Shown here in pieces: positions 1 to 8,857 of a DNA stretch of 64,000 bases. The stretch comes from Metasolibacillus sp. (GTDB lineage Bacteria > Bacillota > Bacilli > Bacillales_A > Planococcaceae). The stretch lies in the NCBI RefSeq assembly GCF_025291715.1, contig NZ_JAMBIZ010000014.1, positions 21,633 through 85,632 on the forward strand, written 5' to 3'. Position numbers and translations under genes: made by a program. Position 1 is the stretch's first letter, and the number at the start of each line of letters is the position of its first letter. The notes under the pieces were generated by a model, which was not told the DNA's origin, did not search any database, and saw nothing but the letters and a program-made list of their open reading frames with translations.

Positions 1-386
1 AACCAAGTTGGTATTTGTGCAAACTGCAAATTATTCCAGCCCATATGTGGAATGCGTGGTATATTCGTAAACTTTGTAATGCGTCCCGAAAAAATGCCAA
101 GTCCCTTTGTATAGGTCACTTCATCGCTTTCTTCAAATAAAAGCTGCATACCAAGGCAAATGCCAAGTAGCGGCTTTGTTGTTGACTGAATATATGAAGC
201 AAGCCCTGCGTCATGCAGCCGCTTCATCGCATCTGGAAATGCACCAACCCCTGGTAAAATAAGGGCATCCATTGCATTTAGCTGCTCTCGCTCTGCTGTG
301 ACAACAACCTCCGTGTCTAAACGCTTTAACGCTTGCTCCACGCTAAATAAGTTGCCCATGCCATAATCAATGATACCTATTTTCAC
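1..386 (-). CDS. hisH: Imidazole glycerol phosphate synthase, glutaminase subunit HisH (partial)
   Basis: This is a class I glutamine amidotransferase that releases ammonia for HisF in the histidine pathway. Reading starts at a GTG (384-386) that overlaps the hisB stop as GTGA, with AAGGGG about nine bases upstream inside hisB. About 128 residues are visible and the gene runs off the left edge; full-length HisH is about 200 residues. The N-terminus reads MKIGIIDYGMGN and the nucleophile elbow GICLGMQ carries the catalytic cysteine. The C-terminal catalytic His and Glu lie outside the window. It is the last visible gene of the his operon; hisA, hisF and hisI would be expected next by synteny. 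Confidence 0.95.
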   Translation of the reverse strand, partial: MKIGIIDYGMGNLFSVEQALKRLDTEVVVTAEREQLNAMDALILPGVGAFPDAMKRLHDAGLASYIQSTTKPLLGICLGMQLLFEESDEVTYTKGLGIFSGRITKFTNIPRIPHMGWNNLQFAQIPTW

Positions 387-973
387 GTTAACAGCCCCTT
401 CGTTGACGGCACACCTTTTACGCGTGGGTCAATTTGCACTGCATCATCAAGCGCTCTCGCTAATGCCTTGAAAATCGCCTCGATAATATGATGTGTATTA
501 TGTCCATACGGCACGATGACATGGATATTCATACGCGCCTCTAATGCAAACTTCCATAAAAATTCATGTACTAGCTCCGTATCAAATGTGCCTACTTTTT
601 CTGTTAATGTTGGCGTGACGCGATATTCTAAATGCGGGCGGTTTGAGCAATCGATGACAACTTGCGCCAACGCATCATCCATTGGTACAAAAGCATTGCC
701 ATAGCGCCTAATGCCTTTTTTATCGCCTAATGCCTCACGCACTACTTGCCCTAAAACGATACCAATATCCTCTGTCGTATGATGTGCATCAATATGCGTA
801 TCGCCATCTGCGATAATTTTACCGTCAAATAAACCATGCTTTATAAATAAGTCGAGCATATGGTCCATAAAAGGTACGCCTGTCTCAATTTGTGCCTGCC
901 CTTCTCCGTCCAAATTTAGCTCTACTGCAATTTTCGTTTCATTTGTGTTGCGTTCTATTTTCGCGTATCGCAT
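383..973 (-). CDS. hisB: Imidazoleglycerol-phosphate dehydratase HisB
   Basis: HisB dehydrates imidazole glycerol phosphate to imidazole acetol phosphate in histidine synthesis. The 196-residue length fits the monofunctional enzyme, with no fused phosphatase domain. Both metal-binding signatures are present: DAHHTTEDIG near residue 62 and GHNTHHIIEA near residue 157; these supply the Mn-binding histidines and glutamates. The ATG at 971-973 follows the hisD stop codon TAG with no gap, and the 3' end overlaps hisH by four bases. Such tight packing indicates translational coupling within the operon. Confidence 0.97.
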   Translation of the reverse strand: MRYAKIERNTNETKIAVELNLDGEGQAQIETGVPFMDHMLDLFIKHGLFDGKIIADGDTHIDAHHTTEDIGIVLGQVVREALGDKKGIRRYGNAFVPMDDALAQVVIDCSNRPHLEYRVTPTLTEKVGTFDTELVHEFLWKFALEARMNIHVIVPYGHNTHHIIEAIFKALARALDDAVQIDPRVKGVPSTKGLLT

Positions 974-2254
974 CTATACCTCTCCTTTTTTCCAGCCGCG
1001 CGCCTCAACTGCTCTAGCATGTCCTTCTAAGCCTTCTAATCTTGCTAAACGCGCAATTTTTGGCATGTTTTGCTGCCATGTTTTCTCACTATAATAAACA
1101 ACGCTTGTGCGCTTAATAAAATCATCTACATTCAAGCCGCTCGCAAAGCGGGCTGTGCTATTTGTTGGCAAGACATGATTTGTCCCTGCAAAATAATCAC
1201 CGACAGGCTCTGAGCTGTAACGCCCGATAAAAATAGCACCCGCATGCGTAATTTTTTGTGCATCTGCCTCTGCATCGACCGTTATAATTTCTAAATGCTC
1301 AGGTGCTAAAGAATTCACTGCGGCAATCGCCATTTCCATTGTTTCGGCTAGATAAATTTGACCGAAGCGCTCAATCGCTTGTCGTGCAATCGCTTCTCTT
1401 GGTAATATTGCAAGCTGACGCTCCACTTCCTCCGCAACTTCCTCAGCAAGCGATTCACATGTTGTAATTAAAATTGCACATGCTAACGCATCATGCTCTG
1501 CTTGTGATAATAAGTCAGCCGCCACTTCATCTGCATAGGCTGTTTCATCTGCTAAAATCGCAATCTCACTTGGTCCTGCAATCATATCGATTGCCACTTC
1601 GCCAAACACTTCACGCTTTGCTAATGCCACATAAATATTGCCTGGCCCTGTAATTTTATCAACAGGGGCAATTGTTTCAGTACCATAAGCTAATGCAGCA
1701 ATCGCCTGCGCACCACCAATTTTATATATTTCCGTTACCCCTAAAATATGTGCTGCAACAAGCACTGCGTCTGGCAATTTGCCATTTTTACTAGCAGGGG
1801 ATGTAATAACGATGCGCTTTACTCCCGCAACCTGTGCTGGAATAACATTCATTAAGACCGATGATGGGTATGCCGCTGACCCTCCTGGCACATATAGTCC
1901 TACTGCATCTAACGGGATAATGCGCTGTGCTAAATAGGAGCCATCTGCTAAAGGTAACTTATAACCTGTGCGATGTTGCTGTTCATGATAAAGGCGAATA
2001 TTTGCTGCTGCTTCCGTTAAATCCTGCAACAACACTTGGTCAAAGTTAGCAACGGCTTCCTCTATTTCTTCCTGCAAAACACGGAAATCAGTCAAGGTGA
2101 CACCATCCCATTTTTCGCTATATGTACGAATGGCCATATCGCCTTGTGCCTTGACGTTTGCAAGCACCTCACGCACGACAGCTAGTTGCTGTTCATTGCC
2201 CCCCTCTAATGGGCGCTTTAATGAAATATTGTTTGTTAATGTTGTAATTTGCAT
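974..2254 (-). CDS. hisD: Histidinol dehydrogenase HisD
   Basis: HisD is the NAD-dependent zinc enzyme that oxidises L-histidinol to L-histidine in two steps. The 426 residues match the family length. Visible motifs are YVPGGSAAYPSS (residue 121 on), GPGNIYVALAK (203 on), IDMIAGPSE, and LLSQAEHD with the zinc ligands Gln251 and His254. A late His in EGHARAVEAR is the expected last ligand. It starts 16 bases after hisG and abuts hisB, so it belongs to the same transcript. Confidence 0.97.
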   Translation of the reverse strand: MQITTLTNNISLKRPLEGGNEQQLAVVREVLANVKAQGDMAIRTYSEKWDGVTLTDFRVLQEEIEEAVANFDQVLLQDLTEAAANIRLYHEQQHRTGYKLPLADGSYLAQRIIPLDAVGLYVPGGSAAYPSSVLMNVIPAQVAGVKRIVITSPASKNGKLPDAVLVAAHILGVTEIYKIGGAQAIAALAYGTETIAPVDKITGPGNIYVALAKREVFGEVAIDMIAGPSEIAILADETAYADEVAADLLSQAEHDALACAILITTCESLAEEVAEEVERQLAILPREAIARQAIERFGQIYLAETMEMAIAAVNSLAPEHLEIITVDAEADAQKITHAGAIFIGRYSSEPVGDYFAGTNHVLPTNSTARFASGLNVDDFIKRTSVVYYSEKTWQQNMPKIARLARLEGLEGHARAVEARGWKKGEV

Positions 2255-2270
2255 ATATTAGCCCTTCTTC

Positions 2271-2894
2271 CTAGTCAACGCATTTTCTTAAACGACTTAC
2301 TAATTCTTGAATGCGTGCGCTTTTCAAACGATAACTTACAGGATTTGCGATTAAACGTGATGACACATCCGCGATATGCTCATATTCCACAAGCCCGTTT
2401 TCTTTTAATGTGCGTCCTGTTGATACAATATCAACGATGCGATCCGCTAATCCAATCATCGGTGCCAGCTCAATCGAACCATTTAATTCGATAATTTCAA
2501 CCTGCTCACCAATTTCCTTATAATACTTCGTCGCAATATGCGGATACTTTGTTGCTATGCGAGGTGCTACTTCATTCATCGTTGTATCAGGCAACCCTGC
2601 CGAGGCAATATAGCAGGCGCTGATTTTTAAATCAAGCAGCTCATGCACCGTGCGTTGTTGCTCTAATAAAACATCTTTTCCTGCAATGCCTATATCTGCA
2701 ACACCATGCTCTACATAAACAGGCACATCCATCGGCTTCGCTAAAATAAAGCGAATATTTTCCTCTGGAATTTCAATCATCAGCCTGCGTGTTTCTTCCA
2801 TTTCATCGGGCAACCTGAAGCCTGCATTTTCTAATATTTTGCATGCCTCCGTAAAAATACGTCCTTTCGGCATCGCAATTGTTAGCTCTGTCAT
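2271..2894 (-). CDS. hisG: ATP phosphoribosyltransferase catalytic subunit HisG, short form
   Basis: HisG condenses ATP with PRPP, the committed step of histidine synthesis. At 207 residues this is the short form, which lacks the C-terminal regulatory domain and needs HisZ for activity; hisZ lies immediately upstream, overlapping by four bases (ATGA). The N-terminus [10 protein letters not shown] and the segment [14 protein letters not shown], a PRPP-binding signature, are typical. It probably forms a hetero-octamer with HisZ that is feedback-inhibited by histidine (family knowledge). Confidence 0.96.
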   Translation of the reverse strand: MTELTIAMPKGRIFTEACKILENAGFRLPDEMEETRRLMIEIPEENIRFILAKPMDVPVYVEHGVADIGIAGKDVLLEQQRTVHELLDLKISACYIASAGLPDTTMNEVAPRIATKYPHIATKYYKEIGEQVEIIELNGSIELAPMIGLADRIVDIVSTGRTLKENGLVEYEHIADVSSRLIANPVSYRLKSARIQELVSRLRKCVD

Positions 2895-4054
2895 CGCTGC
2901 CCCTCCTCTTGCACATAAACAACCTCATTAAATTCCTTCTGATATGCAGCAATGTCTATTAAACTTTCAATCGCTTGCATTGTCACACGACGACCATCTG
3001 CACGTAAATCTGCTGCGTATTGCAACGCCTCATGATACAAAGCTGACTCAAATAACAGCAAAGTTGTTGTGAATGTCGCATCGCTTGCAGGCACAACCTC
3101 TAATAAGCGGTCAACACGTAAACCAAAGCCTGTCGCACCAACCTCTGATCCAAAATGCGCTAAAAGTCCATCGTAGCGTCCACCATTGCCAAGCGGGAAG
3201 CCACTGCCTACTGCAAATACTTCAAACAGCATACCCGTGTAATAATTCATATGGCTTGTAATCGTAAAATCAAACGTAATATAGTCCATTAAATTTGCTT
3301 GCTTTAACAATTGTTCCAACTCAAACATATACGTTAATTCATTTTGATTGACTACATATTTCTCTATATTTAGAACGGTTTTTATGTTCATTGCTTCTTC
3401 AATAAATTGCAATAAAATCTCGCTTTTTTCCGTTGGTAAAGCAAAGGATTTAACCGCCTCTTCAAAGCCAACATAGTTGCGCTCCACCAATAATTTGCGC
3501 AGTTGATTCATTTGCTCCTCAGTTGCTGTATATTGCTGCAAAATTGCCTGTAATACACGCGCATGTCCAATCGTAATCGTAAAAGTTTGAATGCCTAACT
3601 GCTGAAGCAATTGAATCGCTGTTATAATAACTTCCGCATCTGCGAAAACAGAGGAATCACCAATTAATTCAATGCCCATCTGTTCAAATTCTGCTGGACG
3701 TCCACCCTCTGTTTGCTGTGCACGAAAAACACTTGCAAAGTATGCAAGGCGCTGTGGAATTTTTTCCTTTAATAATTTTGCCGTTGCAATGCGTGCAATC
3801 GGGGTCGTCATATCAGGACGAAGAACAAGAAGATTTCCTTGATTATCCACCAGTTTGAATAGAGCAGCGTCATCAATAGCAGACGCCTTCCCTACTGTGT
3901 CGTAATATTCCACTGATGGTGTTTTTATAAAATCGTAGCCTCGAGCGTATAAAAAATGACGCCCCTGTGCTCGAATGGCTTCTAGTTTTTCATATGTTTG
4001 CGGGAATGTATCACGCATCCCAAGTGGTTTTTCAAATAATTTAATCGTAGACAT
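2891..4054 (-). CDS. hisZ: ATP phosphoribosyltransferase regulatory subunit HisZ
   Basis: HisZ is a paralogue of histidyl-tRNA synthetase that lacks aminoacylation activity and regulates short-form HisG. The start chosen is the ATG at 4052-4054 ([10 protein letters not shown]), with GAGGTG seven bases upstream; an upstream in-frame TTG gives a longer reading but has no ribosome-binding site. The product is 387 residues. Class II synthetase-like segments are visible ([26 protein letters not shown]), and the protein ends without the HisRS anticodon-binding domain. It is the first gene of the his operon, about 60 bases downstream of a good promoter. Confidence 0.95.
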   Translation of the reverse strand: MSTIKLFEKPLGMRDTFPQTYEKLEAIRAQGRHFLYARGYDFIKTPSVEYYDTVGKASAIDDAALFKLVDNQGNLLVLRPDMTTPIARIATAKLLKEKIPQRLAYFASVFRAQQTEGGRPAEFEQMGIELIGDSSVFADAEVIITAIQLLQQLGIQTFTITIGHARVLQAILQQYTATEEQMNQLRKLLVERNYVGFEEAVKSFALPTEKSEILLQFIEEAMNIKTVLNIEKYVVNQNELTYMFELEQLLKQANLMDYITFDFTITSHMNYYTGMLFEVFAVGSGFPLGNGGRYDGLLAHFGSEVGATGFGLRVDRLLEVVPASDATFTTTLLLFESALYHEALQYAADLRADGRRVTMQAIESLIDIAAYQKEFNEVVYVQEEGQR

Positions 4055-4091
4055 TGCTATGCACCTCAATACACTTTAATTCACTAGTGTG

Positions 4092-4120
4092 ATAGTATAA
4101 TAAAGTGAATATGTTGTCAA
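4092..4120 (-). promoter_or_regulatory. Promoter of the his operon
   Basis: On the minus strand, TTGACA (4115-4120) is followed after 17 bases by TACTAT (4092-4097), a near-consensus SigA promoter about 40 bases upstream of the hisZ start. A perfect palindrome CACTAGTG (about 4082-4089) lies just downstream, where a repressor could act. The palindrome as an operator is inference only. Confidence 0.75.
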
Positions 4121-4203
4121 GCTTCTGACTAGATTGCATCTACGTTGGCATAACATGGTATTTAATTGAAACCTTTGAAATTTTCTATATTGGCGGGTTT
4201 TGT

Positions 4204-4483
4204 TTTATTTGCGGATTTTATGATTTATTTGCGGGTTTCTCAGTTTATTTGCGCTTTCCGTGATTTATTTGCGAGTTGCTCAGTTTATTTGCGTTTTTTA
4301 TGATTTATTTGCGGGTTTCTCAGTTTATTTGCGCTTTCCATGATTTATTTGCGAGTTTCTCATTTTATTTGCGCTTTCTATGATTTATTTGCGGGTTTCT
4401 CAGTTTATTTGCGCTTTCCATGATTTATTTGCGGGTTTCTCAGTTTATTTGCGCTTTCTATGATTTATTTGCGGGTTTCATGT
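4204..4483. repeat. Tandem array of 14 units of 20 bp in 40-bp dimers
   Basis: The core TTTATTTGCG occurs 14 times at exactly 20-bp spacing (4204, 4224, 4244 and on to 4464). The second half of each unit alternates between two types, roughly GGTTTCTCAG and CTTTCCATGA, so the higher-order unit is 40 bp, repeated about seven times. The array lies between the hprK-yvoF terminator and the his promoter, in otherwise noncoding DNA. There are no unique spacers, so it is not a CRISPR array. No open reading frame or known element explains it. Confidence 0.95.
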
Positions 4484-4502
4484 TTCATCACCATAAAACG
4501 CA

Positions 4503-4539
4503 AACAAGCTGATGAGAGCTTCTTTCTCATCAGCTTGTT
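4503..4539 (-). terminator. Terminator of the hprK-lgt-ppaX-yvoF operon
   Basis: A perfect 15-bp stem (4503-4517 with 4525-4539) and a seven-base loop lie five bases past the yvoF stop. Read on the minus strand it is followed by an interrupted T-rich stretch (TTTGCGTTTT). Confidence 0.8.
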
Positions 4540-4543
4540 ATTG

Positions 4544-5050
4544 CTATTTTTGTCGTGCTGCCATTTCCTCTGCCGTGAAAATAATGCGCATCGGATTTCC
4601 CCCTACCATACATCCTGCTGGTACATCTTTATGTACGAGTGTTGCTGCGGAAACAATGGCGCCATCACCAATCTCTATACCTGGCAAAATCGTTGTATTG
4701 GCACCAACCATAACATTGCTGCCAATTTTCACATCACCTAAACGATACTCATTTATTAAATATTCATGTGCTAAAATCGTTGTGTTAAAGCCTATAATTG
4801 AATTATCTCCAATCGAAATGCGCTCTGGAAACATCGTATCAGGCATGACCATTAGTGCGAGTGATGTTTTTTCGCCAATCTTCATTCGAAGAAATGTGCG
4901 ATAAATCCAATTTTTCATTGCCATAAATGGTGTAATGCGTCCAATTTGAATAAAAATAAAGCATTTGACGATTTTCCAAAAAGATACCGTTTGATAAACA
5001 TGCCAAAGTGAATTTGCCCCTTCCACTTTGTAACGCTCTGTTCTTCTCAT
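4544..5050 (-). CDS. yvoF: Hexapeptide-repeat acyltransferase (YvoF-like)
   Basis: This 168-residue protein has left-handed beta-helix hexapeptide repeats (ISIGDNSIIGFN, VKIGSNVMVGANTTI, IEIGDGAIVSAAT) ending in the VPAGCMVGGNPMRII cap of the maltose/galactoside acetyltransferase group. It probably transfers an acetyl group from acetyl-CoA; the acceptor is unknown. A hydrophobic N-terminal stretch (about residues 24-40) suggests loose membrane contact. It starts four bases after ppaX and is the last gene before the terminator, the same place yvoF occupies in B. subtilis. Confidence 0.88.
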   Translation of the reverse strand: MRRTERYKVEGANSLWHVYQTVSFWKIVKCFIFIQIGRITPFMAMKNWIYRTFLRMKIGEKTSLALMVMPDTMFPERISIGDNSIIGFNTTILAHEYLINEYRLGDVKIGSNVMVGANTTILPGIEIGDGAIVSAATLVHKDVPAGCMVGGNPMRIIFTAEEMAARQK

Positions 5051-5054
5051 AGGC

Positions 5055-5690
5055 TTATCCTTTCACAATTGTTAATAAATCGGTCATATTGTCAAGAATA
5101 TATGTCGGCGAAAATTGCTTTAAGTAATCCTCGCCTTTAAAAGTCCATGCAACACCTGCCGTTTTCACTCCTGCATTATGCCCTGCCTCAATATCATGCG
5201 AATTATCCCCAATCATAATGACATCTTCTTTTGCTACTTGGAGCTTTTCTAATGCTAATAAAATTGGCTCAGGATGTGGCTTGACATGCTGTACACTATC
5301 AAAGCCAATAATATGCTCAAATAAATGACCAACACCTAGCACCTTTAAACCGCGTTCAATCATATCCACACGTTTTGTCGAAACAATCGCTAACCTTATA
5401 CCTTGTGCATGCAATTGTTGTAATGTCGAAACAACCCCATCATATTGTGTCACAAGCTCATCATGATGTTCAATATTCCATTTGCGGTAGCTTGCTACTA
5501 GTTCATCTACCATATCTGGAGCTATTTCAGTAAAAGATTGTCTTAATGAAGGACCAATAAAATTTATGCAATCTTTTGGCGAATATTGCCCAGGAAATTT
5601 TTCTTCTAATACATGCATAAATGTTTGGATAATTAACTCATTTGTATCTAACAATGTTCCATCAAAATCAAATAATAACGCTTTTACCAT
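5055..5690 (-). CDS. ppaX: Pyrophosphatase PpaX (HAD superfamily)
   Basis: PpaX hydrolyses inorganic pyrophosphate. In B. subtilis it is thought to remove the pyrophosphate made when HprK dephosphorylates Ser-P-HPr phosphorolytically, which fits its position in the hprK operon. The 211 residues carry all HAD motifs: DFDGTLLDT (motif I, residues 8-16), STKR (motif II) and IGDNSHDIEAG (motif IV). The start is ATG with AAAGGGTGA upstream; the gap from lgt is 13 bases. Confidence 0.93.
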   Translation of the reverse strand: MVKALLFDFDGTLLDTNELIIQTFMHVLEEKFPGQYSPKDCINFIGPSLRQSFTEIAPDMVDELVASYRKWNIEHHDELVTQYDGVVSTLQQLHAQGIRLAIVSTKRVDMIERGLKVLGVGHLFEHIIGFDSVQHVKPHPEPILLALEKLQVAKEDVIMIGDNSHDIEAGHNAGVKTAGVAWTFKGEDYLKQFSPTYILDNMTDLLTIVKG

Positions 5691-5703
5691 TATAATTCAC
5701 CCT

Positions 5704-6525
5704 TTATTTGTCTAAATAGCGTACAGCAGGCTTTACAGTAATTCGACGATAAATAATACAAGCTAAACCAATGACAATACCAAGTATCGACACGACTTGT
5801 GCTGAACGTAAATCACCAATTAAATACAGGCTATCTGTTCGTAGTGATTCGATATAGAAGCGTCCAATTGAATACCAAATAAGATAGAAGAAAAACATTT
5901 CCCCACGACGCCAATTGAATTTACGTGCAATGATTAAAATAATAAAGCCTACGACATTCCATAATGATTCATATAAAAATGTTGGGTGTACATATGACCC
6001 TAAATTTTCGATATACATTTGCTCAATCAACCAATTAGGTAAATGGAGACTTTCCAAAAAGCTACGCGATACTTCCCCGCCATGTGCCTCTTGATTAATG
6101 AAGTTGCCCCAACGTCCAATAATTTGTCCTACTAAAATGCTCGGTGCTGCGATATCTGCAATACGCAGGAAGCTGACATTTCGCCTTTTTGTAAAGATAT
6201 AAGCTGTAATAAATGCACCAATCAATGCACCATGAATTGCAATTCCACCATTCCATATTTCAATTGCTCGAAGTGGATTGTCTTTATAAGCCCCCCATTC
6301 CATTGCTACATAATAAACACGTGCACTTAGTATTGCAATTGGCACAGCCCAAATGAGCATGTCCGCAATAAAATCTTGGTGAATACCTAATCGCACCGCC
6401 TCACGCTGTGCTAAAAAGTAAGCTAGTACAATACCTGAAGCAATTAAAATACCATACCATCGCACATCAATAGGTCCAATGGAGAATGCTACAGGATTGA
6501 TTTTCATCATAATAAAGTCCATCAT
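5704..6525 (-). CDS. lgt: Prolipoprotein diacylglyceryl transferase Lgt
   Basis: Lgt moves diacylglycerol from phosphatidylglycerol onto the lipobox cysteine of lipoproteins at the membrane. At least five lipoproteins in this window (CccB, PrsA, and the proteins at 26994, 29567 and 55929) would be substrates. It has about 270 residues with seven hydrophobic segments and the signature [13 protein letters not shown]. Two adjacent ATGs are possible (6525 or 6522); the second is better spaced from AAGGAG. The SD overlaps the end of the upstream hprK region, 12 bases away. Confidence 0.96.
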   Translation of the reverse strand: MMDFIMMKINPVAFSIGPIDVRWYGILIASGIVLAYFLAQREAVRLGIHQDFIADMLIWAVPIAILSARVYYVAMEWGAYKDNPLRAIEIWNGGIAIHGALIGAFITAYIFTKRRNVSFLRIADIAAPSILVGQIIGRWGNFINQEAHGGEVSRSFLESLHLPNWLIEQMYIENLGSYVHPTFLYESLWNVVGFIILIIARKFNWRRGEMFFFYLIWYSIGRFYIESLRTDSLYLIGDLRSAQVVSILGIVIGLACIIYRRITVKPAVRYLDK

Positions 6526-6537
6526 TTTACTCCTTCT

Positions 6538-7479
6538 TTAATTAAAATCATCCATTTCCCCATTTGATGCGATAACTGCATCTAGCCTTCGGGAAAATTC
6601 CTCTGCTGCATTAACGCCCATTCTTTTTAGACGATAATTCATCGCAGCTACTTCAATAATAACAGATACGTTACGTCCAGGCTGAACAGGAATTGTTAGC
6701 TTTGTTAGCTCCGTATCAATAATTTTCATTTTTTCCTCATCAAGCCCTAGGCGATCATATGATTTATTTGGATCCCAGTTTTCTAGCTCTACAACAAGTG
6801 TAATTCTTTTATATGGTCGAATAGCACTTGCACCAAATAATGTCATAATATTAATAATACCGATTCCACGAATTTCCAATAAATGCTCCAACAATGGGGG
6901 TGGGCTACCGATAATCATATTTTCTGATTCTTGACGAATTTCTACAGAGTCATCTGCTACAAGACGATGCCCCTTTTTGACAAGCTCTAATGCTGTTTCA
7001 CTTTTCCCTACACCGCTTTTCCCAAGAATGAGTACCCCGATTCCATAAATATCCACAAGTACCCCATGAATAGCTGTGGTCGGTGCCAGCTCACTTTCTA
7101 AATAATTTGTTAAGCGGCTCGAAAAATGAGTTGTCGTTTGCTTTGAAACTAAAACAGGTACATGATTTTTATTCGATGCATCAATTAATTCCTTTGGTAC
7201 TTCCATACTTCTTGAAAGAATAATTGCTGGTGTATTGCGTGCACATAACAAGCACATACGTTCAATTCTCACATTTTCTGGAAGCATTTCAAAAAAGGAG
7301 AGCTCTGTCTTTCCAAGTAGCTGGACACGATTTGCTGGGTAATGTGTAAAGTAACCAGCCATCTCAAGCCCGGGTCTTGAAATATCACTTGTTGTAATAG
7401 CGCGCCCAATCCCTTCATGACCACTCACGATTTGTAAATTAAATTTCTCCATTACATCTCTTGTTGTAACTTGAACCAT
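6538..7479 (-). CDS. hprK: HPr kinase/phosphorylase HprK
   Basis: HprK phosphorylates and dephosphorylates HPr on Ser46 in response to glycolytic intermediates, setting carbon catabolite repression through CcpA. I chose the ATG at 7477-7479 ([10 protein letters not shown]), eight bases after AGAGG, over a GTG two codons upstream. The 313-residue product shows the P-loop GKSGVGKS (residues 153-160), catalytic His138 in [10 protein letters not shown], and the HprK signature [18 protein letters not shown]. It heads the hprK-lgt-ppaX-yvoF operon. Confidence 0.96.
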   Translation of the reverse strand: MVQVTTRDVMEKFNLQIVSGHEGIGRAITTSDISRPGLEMAGYFTHYPANRVQLLGKTELSFFEMLPENVRIERMCLLCARNTPAIILSRSMEVPKELIDASNKNHVPVLVSKQTTTHFSSRLTNYLESELAPTTAIHGVLVDIYGIGVLILGKSGVGKSETALELVKKGHRLVADDSVEIRQESENMIIGSPPPLLEHLLEIRGIGIINIMTLFGASAIRPYKRITLVVELENWDPNKSYDRLGLDEEKMKIIDTELTKLTIPVQPGRNVSVIIEVAAMNYRLKRMGVNAAEEFSRRLDAVIASNGEMDDFN

Positions 7480-7570
7480 TGGCACAACCTCTCGATCCTT
7501 TATAGTCTTTCCTTATTGTAACATGTTCCAGTCATTTTTACGGAAAATGTATCCTTTATAAACCAATAAA

Positions 7571-7599
7571 AGGGGCGCCTCGAAATTCAGACGTCCCCT
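7571..7599 (-). terminator. Terminator downstream of cccB
   Basis: An imperfect hairpin pairs AGGGG (7571-7575) with CCCCT (7595-7599). On the minus strand it is followed by TTTT, just after the cytochrome stop codon. Confidence 0.6.
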
Positions 7600-7604
7600 C
7601 CCCA

Positions 7605-7922
7605 TTATTTTTGTTCTGCTAACCATGCCGCTGCTTTTTCAGCATCTTCGCCTTTAATTAAACCACCAGGCATACCATTTGATGTACCATTTAAAATGAC
7701 ATTTAAAATTTCTTCCTCCGATAAACGTGCACCTACATCATTTAATGCAGGTGTTTTACGCATACCTTGCAATTGACCGCCGTGACAGCTGGCACAGGTT
7801 TGCATCACAATTTTTTCACCTTCTGGCTGCGGTGTTGCATTACCGCTTTCTTCCTCAGCGCCACCACACGCAGCTAAAAATAATGCTGAGCTAAATGTAG
7901 CTGTTAATAATAATTTTTTCAT
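7605..7922 (-). CDS. cccB: Lipoprotein cytochrome c551 (CccB-like)
   Basis: This is a small membrane-anchored c-type cytochrome, an electron carrier between menaquinol oxidation and terminal oxidase. The ATG at 7920-7922 follows GGAGGGG at five bases; the longer in-frame reading has no SD. The 105-residue precursor has a lipoprotein signal with lipobox LAAC (Cys19), a low-complexity linker, a CASCH heme site (residues 43-47) and Met84 in NGMPGG as probable sixth ligand. The next gene upstream is a YvjA-like protein, as in B. subtilis cccB-yvjA. Confidence 0.92.
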   Translation of the reverse strand: MKKLLLTATFSSALFLAACGGAEEESGNATPQPEGEKIVMQTCASCHGGQLQGMRKTPALNDVGARLSEEEILNVILNGTSNGMPGGLIKGEDAEKAAAWLAEQK

Positions 7923-7956
7923 TTCAACCCCTCCAATCCATTTCAGTATAGCAAAG

Positions 7957-8811
7957 TTAGACACGTTTGAAACCTTCTCCTAGCACCTCATAGGCATCTG
8001 AAACGACAACGAATGCTGTTGGGTCCACCATCTTCACAACTTGTTTCAATTTCGTGAATTCAGTTTGATAAACAACAACCATAAGAAATGTTTTTTCTTC
8101 TCCAGTGTAACCACCGAAGGCAGGAAGCTTCGTTACACCGCGATTCACTTCTCTGTAAATAGCTTCACGCATTTCCTCTTCCATGTTTGTAATAATATAC
8201 GCCATTTTCGATTGGCTAAAGCCAAGCTGAATAATATCAATCGTTTTTGTCGTCACATATAAGCCGATAATCGCATACAAGCCTTTTTCTAAATCAAATA
8301 CTAATGCAGCACTCACAGCGATAATACCATCAATCATCAAAACGCTTGTGCCTAGAGTAAGCCCTGTGAATTTTGTAATAATTTGCGCTAATAAATCGGT
8401 ACCGCCTGTTGAAGCTTTACCTTTGAAAACAATGCCTAGTCCTGAACCAACAACAATCCCACCAAAAATGGCACCAAGTAGTGGATTTAAAGTCCATGGC
8501 TCCCAGCCACTCGTCAATATAACGAATGCAGGCAATGTAATTGTACCAATAAAGGATTTTACACCGAATTTCTTACCTAAAACTAAAACACCTGCAATAA
8601 ATAAAGGAATATTAAATGCATATTGAATAATTCCTGCATTCCAACCAAATAAGCCATTTAAAATGGTACTAATTCCACTTACGCCACCAGAGGCTACTTG
8701 GTTCGGTAATAAAAAAACATTAAACCCCACTGCAATTATCGCAGCTCCTACAATAACAAATATATACTCGCTAACTGTATCTTTCATTGTTAACTGCTCA
8801 CTACTGTTCAC
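7957..8811 (-). CDS. yvjA: YitT/DUF161 family membrane protein (YvjA-like)
   Basis: A roughly 284-residue integral membrane protein with five or six hydrophobic segments in the first 200 residues and a soluble C-terminal domain (about residues 205-284) typical of the DUF2179 module of the YitT family. GTG at residue 9 of the long reading is preferred because AGAGGA sits six bases before it. Function is unknown in the family. It lies just upstream of the cytochrome gene, as yvjA does beside cccB. Confidence 0.85.
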   Translation of the reverse strand: MNSSEQLTMKDTVSEYIFVIVGAAIIAVGFNVFLLPNQVASGGVSGISTILNGLFGWNAGIIQYAFNIPLFIAGVLVLGKKFGVKSFIGTITLPAFVILTSGWEPWTLNPLLGAIFGGIVVGSGLGIVFKGKASTGGTDLLAQIITKFTGLTLGTSVLMIDGIIAVSAALVFDLEKGLYAIIGLYVTTKTIDIIQLGFSQSKMAYIITNMEEEMREAIYREVNRGVTKLPAFGGYTGEEKTFLMVVVYQTEFTKLKQVVKMVDPTAFVVVSDAYEVLGEGFKRV

Positions 8812-8857
8812 ACGACTTCCTCTTTCTATATGCAATTTTTATTTATAGCATAAGCTA

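Noticed and set aside
2891..4054. Histidyl-tRNA synthetase
   Set aside because: The operon position next to short HisG, and the absence of the anticodon-binding domain, fit HisZ instead.
4204..4483. CRISPR array
   Set aside because: Repeats are only 20 bp, directly adjacent with no unique spacers, and no cas genes are present.
4460..4904. Plus-strand frames over the repeat end and yvoF
   Set aside because: Antisense to yvoF and partly inside the terminator hairpin; no coding signal.
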